Shown here one piece after another: positions 21,148-30,263 of a stretch of 44,819 bases of DNA. The notes under the pieces were generated by a model. It ran no database searches. It saw only the letters and a list, made by a program, of their open reading frames with translations, and was not told the DNA's origin. The DNA is from Oscillospiraceae bacterium. GTDB lineage: Bacteria; Bacillota; Clostridia; Oscillospirales; Oscillospiraceae. The DNA lies in the NCBI GenBank assembly GCA_022792945.1, contig JAAWBZ010000167.1, positions 1 through 44,819 of the forward strand, in the 5' to 3' direction. A program made the position numbers and the translations under genes. Positions within the stretch are counted from its first letter, which is position 1, and every line of letters starts with the position of its first letter.

Positions 21148-23671
21148 GTACAATCCGTATCGACTTGAAACAACGATAAAAATAAATGGTAGAGATGTCT
21201 CCACTGACAGTATCCTCTACAAAGTCACAAAAGGAAAACGCCTTCAAGAATGGATCTCTAAGTTTCCTAAAATGCTCCGTGAGGAACTGAACACTATGGA
21301 TTTCTCTTTGGAATATTGCGGTATGTCATTAGACTGGGATGATTTTGAGGATGCTTTTGAGCAGGCTCAGAAAGAAGGTCATGTCAAAATAGCTGAAATG
21401 AGATATATCGCTGGCAAAAGTGACGATGACATCAATGAAAAAATCGTCAAGATCTTCCAGGATCTGCAGGAGGGTCCTATTGACGATTTCCGAGATGCAA
21501 AACTGACCAAGGCATTTGAAAATATTAACGACTCCATTTTCCCGGTGAATGTGATCGCTACCATGAGTTCCGGTAAATCCACGCTCATCAACGCACTACT
21601 CGGCAGAAAACTCATGCCATCAAAAAATGAAGCATGTACAGCTATCATCACTGAGATCCTGGATATTGATGATCCTTCTTTTGCTGCAGTTGTATACGAC
21701 GAAGATGATGTTATCATTGAGGAAGTGCCCCAGCTCACTTATGAGATCATGAACGAACTGAACGACAATGCAAATGTTCATCGTATCTCTACAGAAGGAG
21801 ATATCCCTTTCCTAGACTCCAAGAGTACCGCACTTATGCTTGTGGATACTCCAGGTCCGAATAATGCACAGAACCAGGCTCATAAGAACACGACATACCG
21901 AGCGATCAACAGTGATTCTAACAACCTTATCCTGTATGTTCTGAACGGCACACAGTTGAGTACAAATGATGATGCTTCTCTACTCAACTATATAGCAGAA
22001 CAGATAAAAAAAGGCGGCAAACAGGTCCGAGATAGATTCCTGTTTGTTATCAACAAGATGGATCAGTTCAATCCACAGGAAGAAAACATTGAAAAGGCTA
22101 TCCTTTCCGCAAAACGATACCTTGCTTCCCATGGTATTGATGACCCACAGTTGTTCCCTTGTTCCGCATTTACAGCTCTTAATATCAAAACCGACCTTGC
22201 CGGTATTGACATTGACAATCTGACACGCACACAAGAACGTCAACTCCCACTCTCCGCAAGAGATACATTATTGATGATCGATAAGTTCCTGGAATTTGAG
22301 TCTATGCACCTTGAAAAATATTCCACACTTTCTCCGAGTGCACAGCAGGAACTGAATTATCGCTTGAGCCATGCGATCCAGACTGGTGATAGCAAGGAAC
22401 AGGCACTGATCCATTCCGGTATCTATTCCATTGAAGCCGCGATCACTGCCTATGTTAAAAAATATGCTAAGACCAAAAAGATAAAGGATCTGGTCGAATC
22501 CTTCCAGGAAGTTCTCGAAAGCAACGAGGTTCTGGTCAAAGCAAAAACTCGTGTTGCAACAGATGAAAAAGCTGCAAAAGCTTGTGCGGAGCGAGCTGTT
22601 GCTGTCAGGCAGAAAATTGCTGATGGAAAGGAAGCCGAAGTGTTCAAGCAGAAAATCGTTGCTCTTGATCCTATGCCTATCATTAGCGAAAAAGCCGAGC
22701 AATTGAAACAAAATGCCACAACTAAATCCAATAAGATCTTCAGACCGTATGGTGAGACCCTGACCAGCCGTGACGAAGCCAAACGCCTTGTTAATCAATT
22801 CAGTACATTTGGTTCTGATGCGATGGCTGAGTTAACTTCTGAGTTGGAAAGTATTATCAATAGAGAGATCGTCAACACTGGGGAGCGTTTACTAATGGAA
22901 TATCAAGAAAAACTCTCCAAGTTTGATGAATCTTCTGCCGATGAACATCTCGATTTCCAGACTGTCGATTTGATCAAAGGTGCATTGAATACCATGAGAG
23001 AAACCGCTGAAAGCTGGACATCTGATGACTTTGCAGCCGAGACCGTAGAGGATATTGGCGAGACCACTTACGAGGAAAGATCCTATTACGAAAAAGTTGG
23101 ACAGGAAGAAGAAGAGATTGTTGTAGGCTCTCACGAGGAAAAAATAGGCACTCGAAAAGTAAAAGTCGGTTCTCACGAGGAAAAAGTAGGCACAAGACGC
23201 GTGAAAAAATCTGGTTTCTTCTCTGCGATCGCCAGAATTTTTGGTGGCGGTTATAAAGAGGAAGATGTGTTCGAAATGGTCGATGACTATGAGGATGAAG
23301 ATGTTTATAAAACCGTCCTTGAATACAAGACCATCATGCGGGATGTATTTGAAGAAAAGACCGAGCGGATTGAAAAATTCAGTGTTTCTACTGCATTGAT
23401 CCAGCAGGCACTCATTGCTAAGATGCGTCGTAACCTGGATGAAGGAACTGAAAGTGCGTTGGGATTTGCTGAAGAACAGGTTAGCGCAATGAAAGCTCAG
23501 TTCTCCCGTATTTTTACAGAACTGGATGAAATCATCGAAACCAAATACGTTGAGCTTGAAAAGTGTGCTACTGATGAAACCGAAAAAAGAGAGACTCTCC
23601 AGAGGAATCAAGATATTCTGAGTTGGATTGAAACCAATATGAACGAAATTAACACCATCCTTGATATGTAA
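21128..23671 (+). CDS. Dynamin-like GTPase B (large)
   Basis: Protein of 847 aa. N-terminal region 1-135, then a G domain with G1 MSSGKSTLIN (146-155), G2 threonine in NEACTAIITE, G3 D240-T-P-G243 in LVDTPGPNN and G4 NKMD (309-312). A long helical region (about 370-847) follows, as in CrfC/LeoA-type bacterial dynamins. Residues 666-693 contain a tandem VGSHEEKxGTRxVK pair, followed by an aromatic/glycine stretch SGFFSAIARIFGGGY, which may be the membrane-inserting paddle. GGAGG lies 7 bases before ATG. The two adjacent GTPases may form a hetero-oligomer as with LeoABC or mitofusin-like pairs (inference). Confidence 0.88.
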   Translation: MTQVYVKYNPYRLETTIKINGRDVSTDSILYKVTKGKRLQEWISKFPKMLREELNTMDFSLEYCGMSLDWDDFEDAFEQAQKEGHVKIAEMRYIAGKSDDDINEKIVKIFQDLQEGPIDDFRDAKLTKAFENINDSIFPVNVIATMSSGKSTLINALLGRKLMPSKNEACTAIITEILDIDDPSFAAVVYDEDDVIIEEVPQLTYEIMNELNDNANVHRISTEGDIPFLDSKSTALMLVDTPGPNNAQNQAHKNTTYRAINSDSNNLILYVLNGTQLSTNDDASLLNYIAEQIKKGGKQVRDRFLFVINKMDQFNPQEENIEKAILSAKRYLASHGIDDPQLFPCSAFTALNIKTDLAGIDIDNLTRTQERQLPLSARDTLLMIDKFLEFESMHLEKYSTLSPSAQQELNYRLSHAIQTGDSKEQALIHSGIYSIEAAITAYVKKYAKTKKIKDLVESFQEVLESNEVLVKAKTRVATDEKAAKACAERAVAVRQKIADGKEAEVFKQKIVALDPMPIISEKAEQLKQNATTKSNKIFRPYGETLTSRDEAKRLVNQFSTFGSDAMAELTSELESIINREIVNTGERLLMEYQEKLSKFDESSADEHLDFQTVDLIKGALNTMRETAESWTSDDFAAETVEDIGETTYEERSYYEKVGQEEEEIVVGSHEEKIGTRKVKVGSHEEKVGTRRVKKSGFFSAIARIFGGGYKEEDVFEMVDDYEDEDVYKTVLEYKTIMRDVFEEKTERIEKFSVSTALIQQALIAKMRRNLDEGTESALGFAEEQVSAMKAQFSRIFTELDEIIETKYVELEKCATDETEKRETLQRNQDILSWIETNMNEINTILDM

Positions 23672-23689
23672 AGAAAGAGTGAGGAAAAA

Positions 23690-24373
23690 ATGAATACGGA
23701 AATTAAAAAGTATGCCGACTCTGGCGACATAAAATCCTTAAAGTACATCTTCGTTGACTCTCTTGATGTTGACCCTACTTTTGTACAATATGAGGAAGAA
23801 TACAACTATTGCAAGTCTATTCCTGGACTGCTTGAATCTCATGTGGAACTGACTCCGTTCAAGGCGGATAAGACTGATTGGGATGAGAGATATTGGACAA
23901 GCTTAAAAATGGATCTAGTCAAGAACTTCTCTGATAGGAGAATGGCTCATATGCGTGAAGTAGCCCAAGTATTCCTTGCTGACAAGATCCAAAGGATCCT
24001 TACTGAGCGTGCTTCCCATGTATCCGTTCAGAAAACATCTATCACAGAGGTTAGACCCGTTTCTGCAGCAGTAGGAAAATCTGCCCATGCAACTCCTAAA
24101 GTAACTGAGTTTGTTAAACCAACATCTACTTCTAAAGCAACAGAGCAGAATCGTCAAATAGAAGAAGCAAAGCGTAAACTTGAAGCCGAAAATAAGGCTC
24201 TTGCGGATCGCACAGCACGTGAAAATAAAGAACAAACAGCCAAGTCTGATCAGCAACACTTTGGGAAAAAACAGACGGCATCCCAGAATGGAAGTGGATA
24301 CCCAAAAAAAGCGATCGGGATTGCCCTAGCGGCGGTTGCAGTGGCAGTCATACTAATCCTGCTCCTGAAATAA
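23690..24373 (+). CDS. Dynamin-associated membrane protein (N-terminal part)
   Basis: Protein of 227 aa, not assigned to a family. Residues 1-110 form an acidic helical domain, 110-150 are Ser/Thr/Val-rich, 150-195 are a charged coiled-coil-like helix (RQIEEAKRKLEAENKALADR), and the end is one hydrophobic helix AIGIALAAVAVAVILILLLK followed at once by a stop. The following 500 bases stay open in the -1 frame without a usable start, so this is probably the front part of a longer protein (see 24370-24873). AGTGAGG lies 9 bases before ATG. It is 18 bases after GTPase B, in the same operon. It could tether the system to the membrane. Confidence 0.72.
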   Translation: MNTEIKKYADSGDIKSLKYIFVDSLDVDPTFVQYEEEYNYCKSIPGLLESHVELTPFKADKTDWDERYWTSLKMDLVKNFSDRRMAHMREVAQVFLADKIQRILTERASHVSVQKTSITEVRPVSAAVGKSAHATPKVTEFVKPTSTSKATEQNRQIEEAKRKLEAENKALADRTARENKEQTAKSDQQHFGKKQTASQNGSGYPKKAIGIALAAVAVAVILILLLK

Positions 24374-24873
24374 CGCAATCCCTCAAACCCGGGAATAAAA
24401 CACCCGGCACGTCGCAGAATAGTCCTCAAAACAACTCAAAAAAATATACCCAGGCAAGTGGAAATTTATATGGACAAAAACTGGAAAAGGGGACTACTAT
24501 CTACCCAATCTTCTCAACTCAGAGCGATACTTATAGTGTTTCATCTGAGTTTGAAAACCTGTACAGACATAGATTTGACCAGGACATTCTCAAAGAAACC
24601 AAACTCCATGTTTTTGAGCGTGTGAAGAAGCCCTTTTTTTTCAAAAAAACACTCCACACAAAAAAGCATCAAAAGATAGAAGGAACTCCAAAACCATTTC
24701 GCAATACACAGTATACTATTCATAAAATAATTGATGACACACGTACTTATGGATATATGCTTTGTGCTGAAAAGATTTCTGGAGATAGACAAGCGGGTGT
24801 ACCTGAAAAGATGTATTTTGCTTATAAAAAACAAAAGAAGGTGAATGATAAAATTGGCAAAATGGAAAAATGA
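24370..24873 (+). pseudogene. C-terminal portion of the 23690 gene in the -1 frame (frameshift, programmed or mutational)
   Basis: The frame is open from about 24250 to 24873 and reads, past the upstream stop, ITQSLKPGNKTPGTSQNSPQ (a linker-like stretch), then a basic domain with VFERVKKPFFFKK and TRTYGYMLCAEKISG. No ATG, GTG or TTG with a ribosome binding site opens it before GTG 24622. A run of seven A (24304-24310), read as CCA-AAA-AAA-G in the upstream frame, is a classical A-AAA-AAA slippery site; a -1 shift there would bypass the membrane helix. Alternatively a one-base change near 24365 split one gene. The 28-base overlap with the ATPase start argues that the region is translated. Confidence 0.55.
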
Positions 24874-27800
24874 GCCCCAACAACCCGAAGCAATACCGAT
24901 ACAGACAGAAATGCAAGAAATGGTTGAACCAGACAGACCTGCTGCTGTTTATGCAGAGTCCCCAAGAGACTTCAATTTCATCACTCTGCAAAACAATCTG
25001 CAAAACTGCCTTTCCATTGTTGATAACGAAGTAATGAAAAATTATATCTCTACACTTCAAAATTGTGCTGTTGTTCCGGTAGATGATGCAACTATTTTCG
25101 CCCTTGAACAAATTCAATTCTTCCGTATTTCAGAATTGGTATATCAGGAAGATGAATTTTCTGTTCATAAACTGGCTACTATTTTCAATGCCCTTTCAAA
25201 CAAACCTTGTACACTGGTGCTGATGATCCAAAGCGACGGCCAGACGAATGATTTCTATCTCGGAGTCCGTTCCAGAGATAGCCGATTCTCTAGCGGTACA
25301 ATGCGTCAGCTGCTTGAACAAAGTCTTTTGGGATTGTTCCCTGGCAGCAATACTGACAATCACTTTAATGAGGATATGAGGGCAGATCTTAACAAGCTGG
25401 ACATAGAAGCCATTTCAAGTGTTACCTGTATTGCAGACTATAAACAAGATAAAGACTCCTTTGAGAACAAGAACTTTATCCAGGGACTTGAAAAGTTCAT
25501 TTACAGTATGCAAGGCAAGGCGTTTACCTCTATCTGTATTGCAAACAATCTCGAACACCATGATCTGGTGAACACAAGAAAGGAATATGAGCGTATCTAC
25601 ACACTCATGTCCCCTTTCGCAAATATGCAGTATAACTACGCCTTAAACCAAAGCTCCAGTACTTCTGACAGCGATACCCAGGGGAAATCCAACACAGATT
25701 CCACCGGGACCACAAAAAGCACAAGTATCAACCTCAACGAATCTACTGCAAAGACTTACGGAACAAACTCAGCCTATACAACAACAGACACAGAAGGAAA
25801 TAGCTCATCTATTGGACTTGGAAAGAGCCATACTACTGGAACAACAGAAGGTGTTTCTGATTCTGAGACCACAACAAAAACTGTTGGCATACACGTTGGC
25901 GGCGGTGTCAAAGTTGCAGGTAAAGGCGTAAATGTAGGTGCCACATCGAGTGTTTCCCGTGGGAAAACACACGGAACTTCTCATACTGATTCTATCTCTG
26001 ATTCTATCTCACAGAATTTGATCTTCGGGATCAATTCATCCAAATCGATCGGAGATACTGTTGGTAAAAATGAAAGTTCCACCAAAACCCACTCTATTGG
26101 TTCTGGAACACAGTACAGCGAAAATGAAAACCATAGCATATCAACTAATTATGCACATACTAAAGCCCTTACTGACACTTTTGGTAGTTCCCAGGCTGTT
26201 ACCCTCAATGTGCAAAACAAATCTTTAATAAACACACTGGAACGTCTTGAAAAACAACTTGACCGACTTGATGAATGTGAAAGCATTGGTATGTGGGATT
26301 TTGCAGCATATTTCCTTGGTGAAAGTGCAGCTGAAGCGGAAACAGCTGCTAGTATGTATCGTTCCCTCATCTCTGGTGATCAAAGCGGTCTGGAAATTGC
26401 CGCAATCAATACCTGGACAGATGAAGAACGAGTTAAAGAGATTTCCAAGTATGTTGTAAATTTCATGCACCCTGTCTTCCTCTACGAATTTGGGGATAAC
26501 AGTGTTAAGCGACAAACTTTTGTAGATGCGACCGCACTGGCAAGTACAAACGAACTTGCCATCCAGCTCGGGTTGCCAAGGAAGTCTGTAAAAGGACTTC
26601 CGGTTATTGAACACGCTCTATTTGCTCAGGAAGTACTGTCCAACAACCTTGCAGAAGACGAGGAGCGTAACATCGGAATAGGTGTTGTCAGCCACTTTGG
26701 AAAAGAAACTAACACCAAAGTGGAGCTGGATCTGGAAAGCCTTTCTATGCATACCTTTATTACAGGTTCAACCGGTTCGGGCAAGAGCAATACCATTTAC
26801 CAGCTCCTTTCCGAACTCCTTAAAAACCAGGTTCGTTTCTTAGTCATCGAACCAGCTAAAGGTGAATACAAAAATGTATTTGGTGGACGAAGTGATGTTT
26901 CTGTGTATGGGACTAATCCGCTACTTACAGAACTTCTAAGGATCAACCCATTTAGTTTCCCAAAAGAGATCCATATCTACGAACATCTAGACAGGCTCGT
27001 TGAGATATTTAACGTATGTTGGCCTATGTACGCAGCTATGCCCGCCATTTTAAAGGACGCGATCGAGCGTTCCTATATCAAAGCTGGATGGGACTTACGC
27101 AGATCAAAAAATAAATACAATGATCGGCTGTTCCCGAATTTCATTGATGTCCTCCAGCAGATTGATGAAGTGATGGATATGTCTCAGTATTCAAGTGACA
27201 ACAAAGGCGACTATAAAGGAGCTTTAAGTACCCGACTCCGTTCTCTGACCAATGGGATCAACGGGCTTGTTTTCACTACCGATGAGATCCTCTCAGAAGA
27301 ATTATTTGATAAAAATGTCATCATAGATCTGAGTCGAGTCGGTTCTTCTGAAACAAAATCTCTAATAATGGGATTACTGGTCATGAAGCTCCAAGAACAC
27401 AGAATTGCATCTTGTTTTGATATGAACGCAACCCTTAACCATGTCACAGTTCTTGAAGAAGCCCATAATCTCCTCAAGAGGACATCTACCGAACAATCTG
27501 CTGAAGGATCTAACTTATTAGGCAAATCTGTTGAGATGCTCACAAACGCGATCGCAGAAATGAGAACTTATGGAGAAGGCTTTATCATTGCAGATCAGGC
27601 TCCTGGTCTGCTGGATATGGCGGTCATTCGTAATACAAACACAAAAATCATCATGCGCCTGCCGGAATATTCTGACCGTGAACTTGTCGGCCGCGCTATT
27701 GGATTGAAAGACGAACAGATTGTTGAACTCTCCAAACTTAATAAGGGGGTTGCTGCCATTTATCAAAACGACTGGATGGAATCTGTTTTGTGTAAGGTCA

Positions 27801-28282
27801 ATAAGTATCCCAGTGATGCCCCAGAATTTAAGTTTGAAACTAAAGAAATATTAGGATACCGTGACGTCAAAGGAGAGATCATCAGTCGTCTGATCACAAA
27901 AGATTTAACACACTTGATCGATACCGTTGACGAGGAACTCATTGTTTCAAACATTCCTGTTGCAGCAAAATGCAGACTGTTTGACTACGCATCGGCACCA
28001 AGTTCCCAAAAATTTGGATTGGCCGCCGCGATCGCTTATGAGTTATTCTCTGCTGAAACAGTATTTTCAGCACTGGCAAAAACCAAATATGATCTTGATC
28101 AACAGAAACGCTTTATCATCGAACATCTTACTCCATCTATCGAGCCGCTTCCAGAACAATATAGCCAGATCATTCTGTACTTGGTCACATACTGGAATGC
28201 TCACATTACAGAAAGTGCTATGACAAAGGATCTACTCAATAATTTGGTCAATATGGAACGAAAGGAGGGCATGATAAAATGA
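24845..28282 (+). CDS. HerA-type ATPase with Ser/Thr/Gly-rich insert
   Basis: Protein of 1145 aa. The motor domain (about 610-1050) has Walker A T640-G-S-T-G-S-G-K647-S648, the HerA signature region VIEPAKGEYKNVFGG, Walker B V869-L-E-E872-A-H and a sensor segment EGFIIADQAPGLLDMAVIRN with arginine-finger-like MRLPEYSDR, as in HerA/DUF87 DNA-pumping ATPases. The N-terminal about 270 residues are unassigned. Residues about 270-455 are a long Ser/Thr/Gly-rich low-complexity segment. Upstream GAAGGTGA is the ribosome binding site and the start overlaps the preceding frame; the stop overlaps the nuclease start (ATGA). HerA proteins in defence pair with nucleases or effectors and form hexamers. Here the partner is the endonuclease-family protein at 28279. 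Confidence 0.88.
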   Translation: MIKLAKWKNEPQQPEAIPIQTEMQEMVEPDRPAAVYAESPRDFNFITLQNNLQNCLSIVDNEVMKNYISTLQNCAVVPVDDATIFALEQIQFFRISELVYQEDEFSVHKLATIFNALSNKPCTLVLMIQSDGQTNDFYLGVRSRDSRFSSGTMRQLLEQSLLGLFPGSNTDNHFNEDMRADLNKLDIEAISSVTCIADYKQDKDSFENKNFIQGLEKFIYSMQGKAFTSICIANNLEHHDLVNTRKEYERIYTLMSPFANMQYNYALNQSSSTSDSDTQGKSNTDSTGTTKSTSINLNESTAKTYGTNSAYTTTDTEGNSSSIGLGKSHTTGTTEGVSDSETTTKTVGIHVGGGVKVAGKGVNVGATSSVSRGKTHGTSHTDSISDSISQNLIFGINSSKSIGDTVGKNESSTKTHSIGSGTQYSENENHSISTNYAHTKALTDTFGSSQAVTLNVQNKSLINTLERLEKQLDRLDECESIGMWDFAAYFLGESAAEAETAASMYRSLISGDQSGLEIAAINTWTDEERVKEISKYVVNFMHPVFLYEFGDNSVKRQTFVDATALASTNELAIQLGLPRKSVKGLPVIEHALFAQEVLSNNLAEDEERNIGIGVVSHFGKETNTKVELDLESLSMHTFITGSTGSGKSNTIYQLLSELLKNQVRFLVIEPAKGEYKNVFGGRSDVSVYGTNPLLTELLRINPFSFPKEIHIYEHLDRLVEIFNVCWPMYAAMPAILKDAIERSYIKAGWDLRRSKNKYNDRLFPNFIDVLQQIDEVMDMSQYSSDNKGDYKGALSTRLRSLTNGINGLVFTTDEILSEELFDKNVIIDLSRVGSSETKSLIMGLLVMKLQEHRIASCFDMNATLNHVTVLEEAHNLLKRTSTEQSAEGSNLLGKSVEMLTNAIAEMRTYGEGFIIADQAPGLLDMAVIRNTNTKIIMRLPEYSDRELVGRAIGLKDEQIVELSKLNKGVAAIYQNDWMESVLCKVNKYPSDAPEFKFETKEILGYRDVKGEIISRLITKDLTHLIDTVDEELIVSNIPVAAKCRLFDYASAPSSQKFGLAAAIAYELFSAETVFSALAKTKYDLDQQKRFIIEHLTPSIEPLPEQYSQIILYLVTYWNAHITESAMTKDLLNNLVNMERKEGMIK

Positions 28283-29202
28283 GCGGTAGTTTTCAAAGAT
28301 CATTTCGGCCCGATGATATAAAAATGCCAGAGATCAAAGAACACATAGAGCAGAGAGACCACCCCTCTGTTCCAACAATGGATGACTTTAAAAAAAAATT
28401 AGAGGATATTTTCAAAGTAGAAACGCCAGACAGTGCATCTATGAAAGAACATATGCAGGAAGAAAGCGATCCTCGGTCTGTGACACTTGATGATGGTACT
28501 GTTGTGATACTTCCTGATACAAAGACCTATGAAAATATGACAAAAACAGATGATAACGGTACTATCTATTTGAAAGACGGAAAACTTAAACCTAATACAA
28601 CCTATGAATTGAATGACAATACCTATACAACCGATGACCAAGGTAGGATCATTCATTGCGAAGCACATCCTGAAAAAAGTCCAGAGAATCCAAGAGATAT
28701 AAATGCTCAGATCCATGCAGGCGGCGAAGATCGTCGTCCATCAGATCAGGGTGGTCATATCATAGGTCGTGACCTTAGCGGCGACGGTGGCTCTGGCAAT
28801 TTGGTCGCAATGGATGCCAGGATCAACCAAAGTGACTACAAGAGAATGGAAAACGATATTAAGGCATCTTTAGATGAAGGCAAGGATGTGACCGTAACTA
28901 TCGATATAAGTTACTCTGGCGACTCCAAACGCCCAGACATTATCACCGTAACTGTCATTACCGATGGAGTGAAAACCGTCTACAAGTTTGATAATAACCT
29001 TGATGGAGGTTTGAAGGATGAGATTCCTGAGAACGGAAAAAAGGCTGTTCAAGAAGAACTCAACGACACAAATGGTGAGATCCTCTCTATTAAAAAGGAC
29101 TATGACGAAAATGGTGAACTTATCCAAACGACCGTAAACATTACTTATACTGACGAAAACGGTACAAACCATCGAACTAAAGTGTACATCGATGCAGAAT
29201 AG
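28279..29202 (+). CDS. DNA/RNA non-specific endonuclease-family protein
   Basis: Protein of 307 aa. Residues about 140-215 match the Endonuclea_NS_2 family: D156-Q-G-G-H160 in DQGGHIIGRDLSGDGGSGNL, followed by VAMDARINQSDYKRMENDIK and a beta-rich C terminus (VTVTIDISYSGDS and TTVNITYTDENGTNHR). In the family the (D/E)xGHxxxR motif carries the general-base histidine. The N-terminal 60 residues are charged and unstructured; residues 65-125 look like a repeated beta module. ATGA overlap with the ATPase, with AAAGGAGGG upstream, implies coupled expression. Such domains are usual in polymorphic toxins, so it is the likely effector of the system. Confidence 0.85.
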   Translation: MSGSFQRSFRPDDIKMPEIKEHIEQRDHPSVPTMDDFKKKLEDIFKVETPDSASMKEHMQEESDPRSVTLDDGTVVILPDTKTYENMTKTDDNGTIYLKDGKLKPNTTYELNDNTYTTDDQGRIIHCEAHPEKSPENPRDINAQIHAGGEDRRPSDQGGHIIGRDLSGDGGSGNLVAMDARINQSDYKRMENDIKASLDEGKDVTVTIDISYSGDSKRPDIITVTVITDGVKTVYKFDNNLDGGLKDEIPENGKKAVQEELNDTNGEILSIKKDYDENGELIQTTVNITYTDENGTNHRTKVYIDAE

Positions 29203-29213
29203 AAGGTGAGAAA

Positions 29214-29495
29214 ATGACAGGATCAGAAAAATATATTATCAACCAGCTGAAACAGCTTGTACCAAATGCTGATGTGTTTGAAGTTCGTGCCAATATTGGT
29301 GATAAAAATTGTTCTATTGAGTTTTTCGCAACTATTGAGGGCATAAAACACCAGTGTTTCGATATGATCGACAATGGTATGATCAAAGAAAAAAATTTTG
29401 ATGTGATGGCAAAACAGATCGCCAAACATATAAGAGCTTGTCCTGAATTTCACCCAGGAAAAATCAACAAATTCTCTTTTGTGACAAAAATATAA
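29214..29495 (+). CDS. Small protein after the nuclease, possible immunity or adaptor
   Basis: Protein of 93 aa, alpha/beta composition, no family recognised. It begins 11 bases after the nuclease stop with GAAGGTGAG as ribosome binding site. In toxin loci a small gene directly after an Endonuclea_NS_2 gene is often the immunity protein, which is the best guess from position only. No signal peptide or membrane segment. It ends the tightly packed operon; 29496-30001 that follows has no clear gene. Confidence 0.6.
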   Translation: MTGSEKYIINQLKQLVPNADVFEVRANIGDKNCSIEFFATIEGIKHQCFDMIDNGMIKEKNFDVMAKQIAKHIRACPEFHPGKINKFSFVTKI

Positions 29496-29566
29496 AAAAC
29501 AGATACGGTCTACACTCCAACTGGAACATGGATCTTTCATAGACGATATATAATGCATACCTATAC

Positions 29567-29613
29567 AAGACTGGAACAGATCTGTATGTTAACAACAGGT
29601 TCGCTCCAGTCTT
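29567..29613. repeat. Inverted repeat in the 29.5-30.0 kb gap
   Basis: AAGACTGGA (29567-29575) pairs with TCCAGTCTT (29605-29613). It could terminate the operon (no strong T run) or mark an old element end. The remaining 29.6-30.0 kb is AT-rich and holds no supportable gene. Confidence 0.4.
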
Positions 29614-30001
29614 ATTCCGATCCATCGTCATTATGCCTACTTTAATACGCTGAAAGATCGGGTACTAGGGGAGCAGAGCATCCAAAAAGGTGCGATCAGT
29701 ATCATCCTAATGTTTCGGTATTTGGTTGTGCTGATATCCAAAGTGATCATACGATTTCAGATCGTTTGTCATTTCCATTCCCGCAATGTTGTAAAAAATT
29801 TTGGTTCTTTATCAAATCAATCAGATCAGCACAATATCTTTAGACGAAATTGATCAATTTACATTTACTGTACATCTGCCTCTTGATCGCTTTTATTTTA
29901 TTATTATATCCTTTTGTAGGATTTTTTTACTATATTTTATCGTATTTTTAATGGCTTCCATATCTGAACATAGCGATCTTAAGAAACTGTAAATTTCCGC
30001 A

Positions 30002-30262
30002 ATGATCGAAATAAGTGGTGATGAATATGAGATCCGTTGTTTCTTATCATTTAACAGCGGTGAATACAATAGTATCGACATACCATTAGAGTCTTTTCAA
30101 AAAGAAACCCACGGAAAAATGATCCCGATCGCAAAAGATTCCGGTGACAATTATTACTGTATCCATGTTGAGACCAACAAGATCTATTATTGGGATAAAG
30201 ACGAATATCTTTATTATAACCTTGCCGATTCTCTCGAAACATTTTTACAATATCTCCACTGA
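30002..30262 (+). CDS. SUKH (SMI1/KNR4)-like protein, N-terminally truncated
   Basis: Protein of 86 aa corresponding to the C-terminal part of SUKH-family proteins: EIRCFLSFNSGEYNSIDIP, then GKMIPIAKDSGDNYYCIHVE and KIYYWDKDEYLYYNLADSLE. Full members are about 130-150 aa, so the N-terminal third is missing and no ribosome binding site precedes the ATG. SUKH proteins neutralise several kinds of nuclease toxin (established), so a copy just after an endonuclease-family gene is suggestive of an immunity gene, now probably decayed. Confidence 0.65.
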   Translation: MIEISGDEYEIRCFLSFNSGEYNSIDIPLESFQKETHGKMIPIAKDSGDNYYCIHVETNKIYYWDKDEYLYYNLADSLETFLQYLH

Positions 30263-30263
30263 T

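Noticed and set aside
22892..23611. 239-codon reverse open frame inside GTPase B
   Set aside because: It lies entirely within a well-supported gene with clear domain motifs on the other strand; the Phe-rich composition is typical of an antisense shadow.
29620..30001. Protein remnant between the nuclease locus and the SUKH fragment
   Set aside because: Short readable stretches exist in more than one frame, but none matched a family by eye well enough to call a pseudogene.
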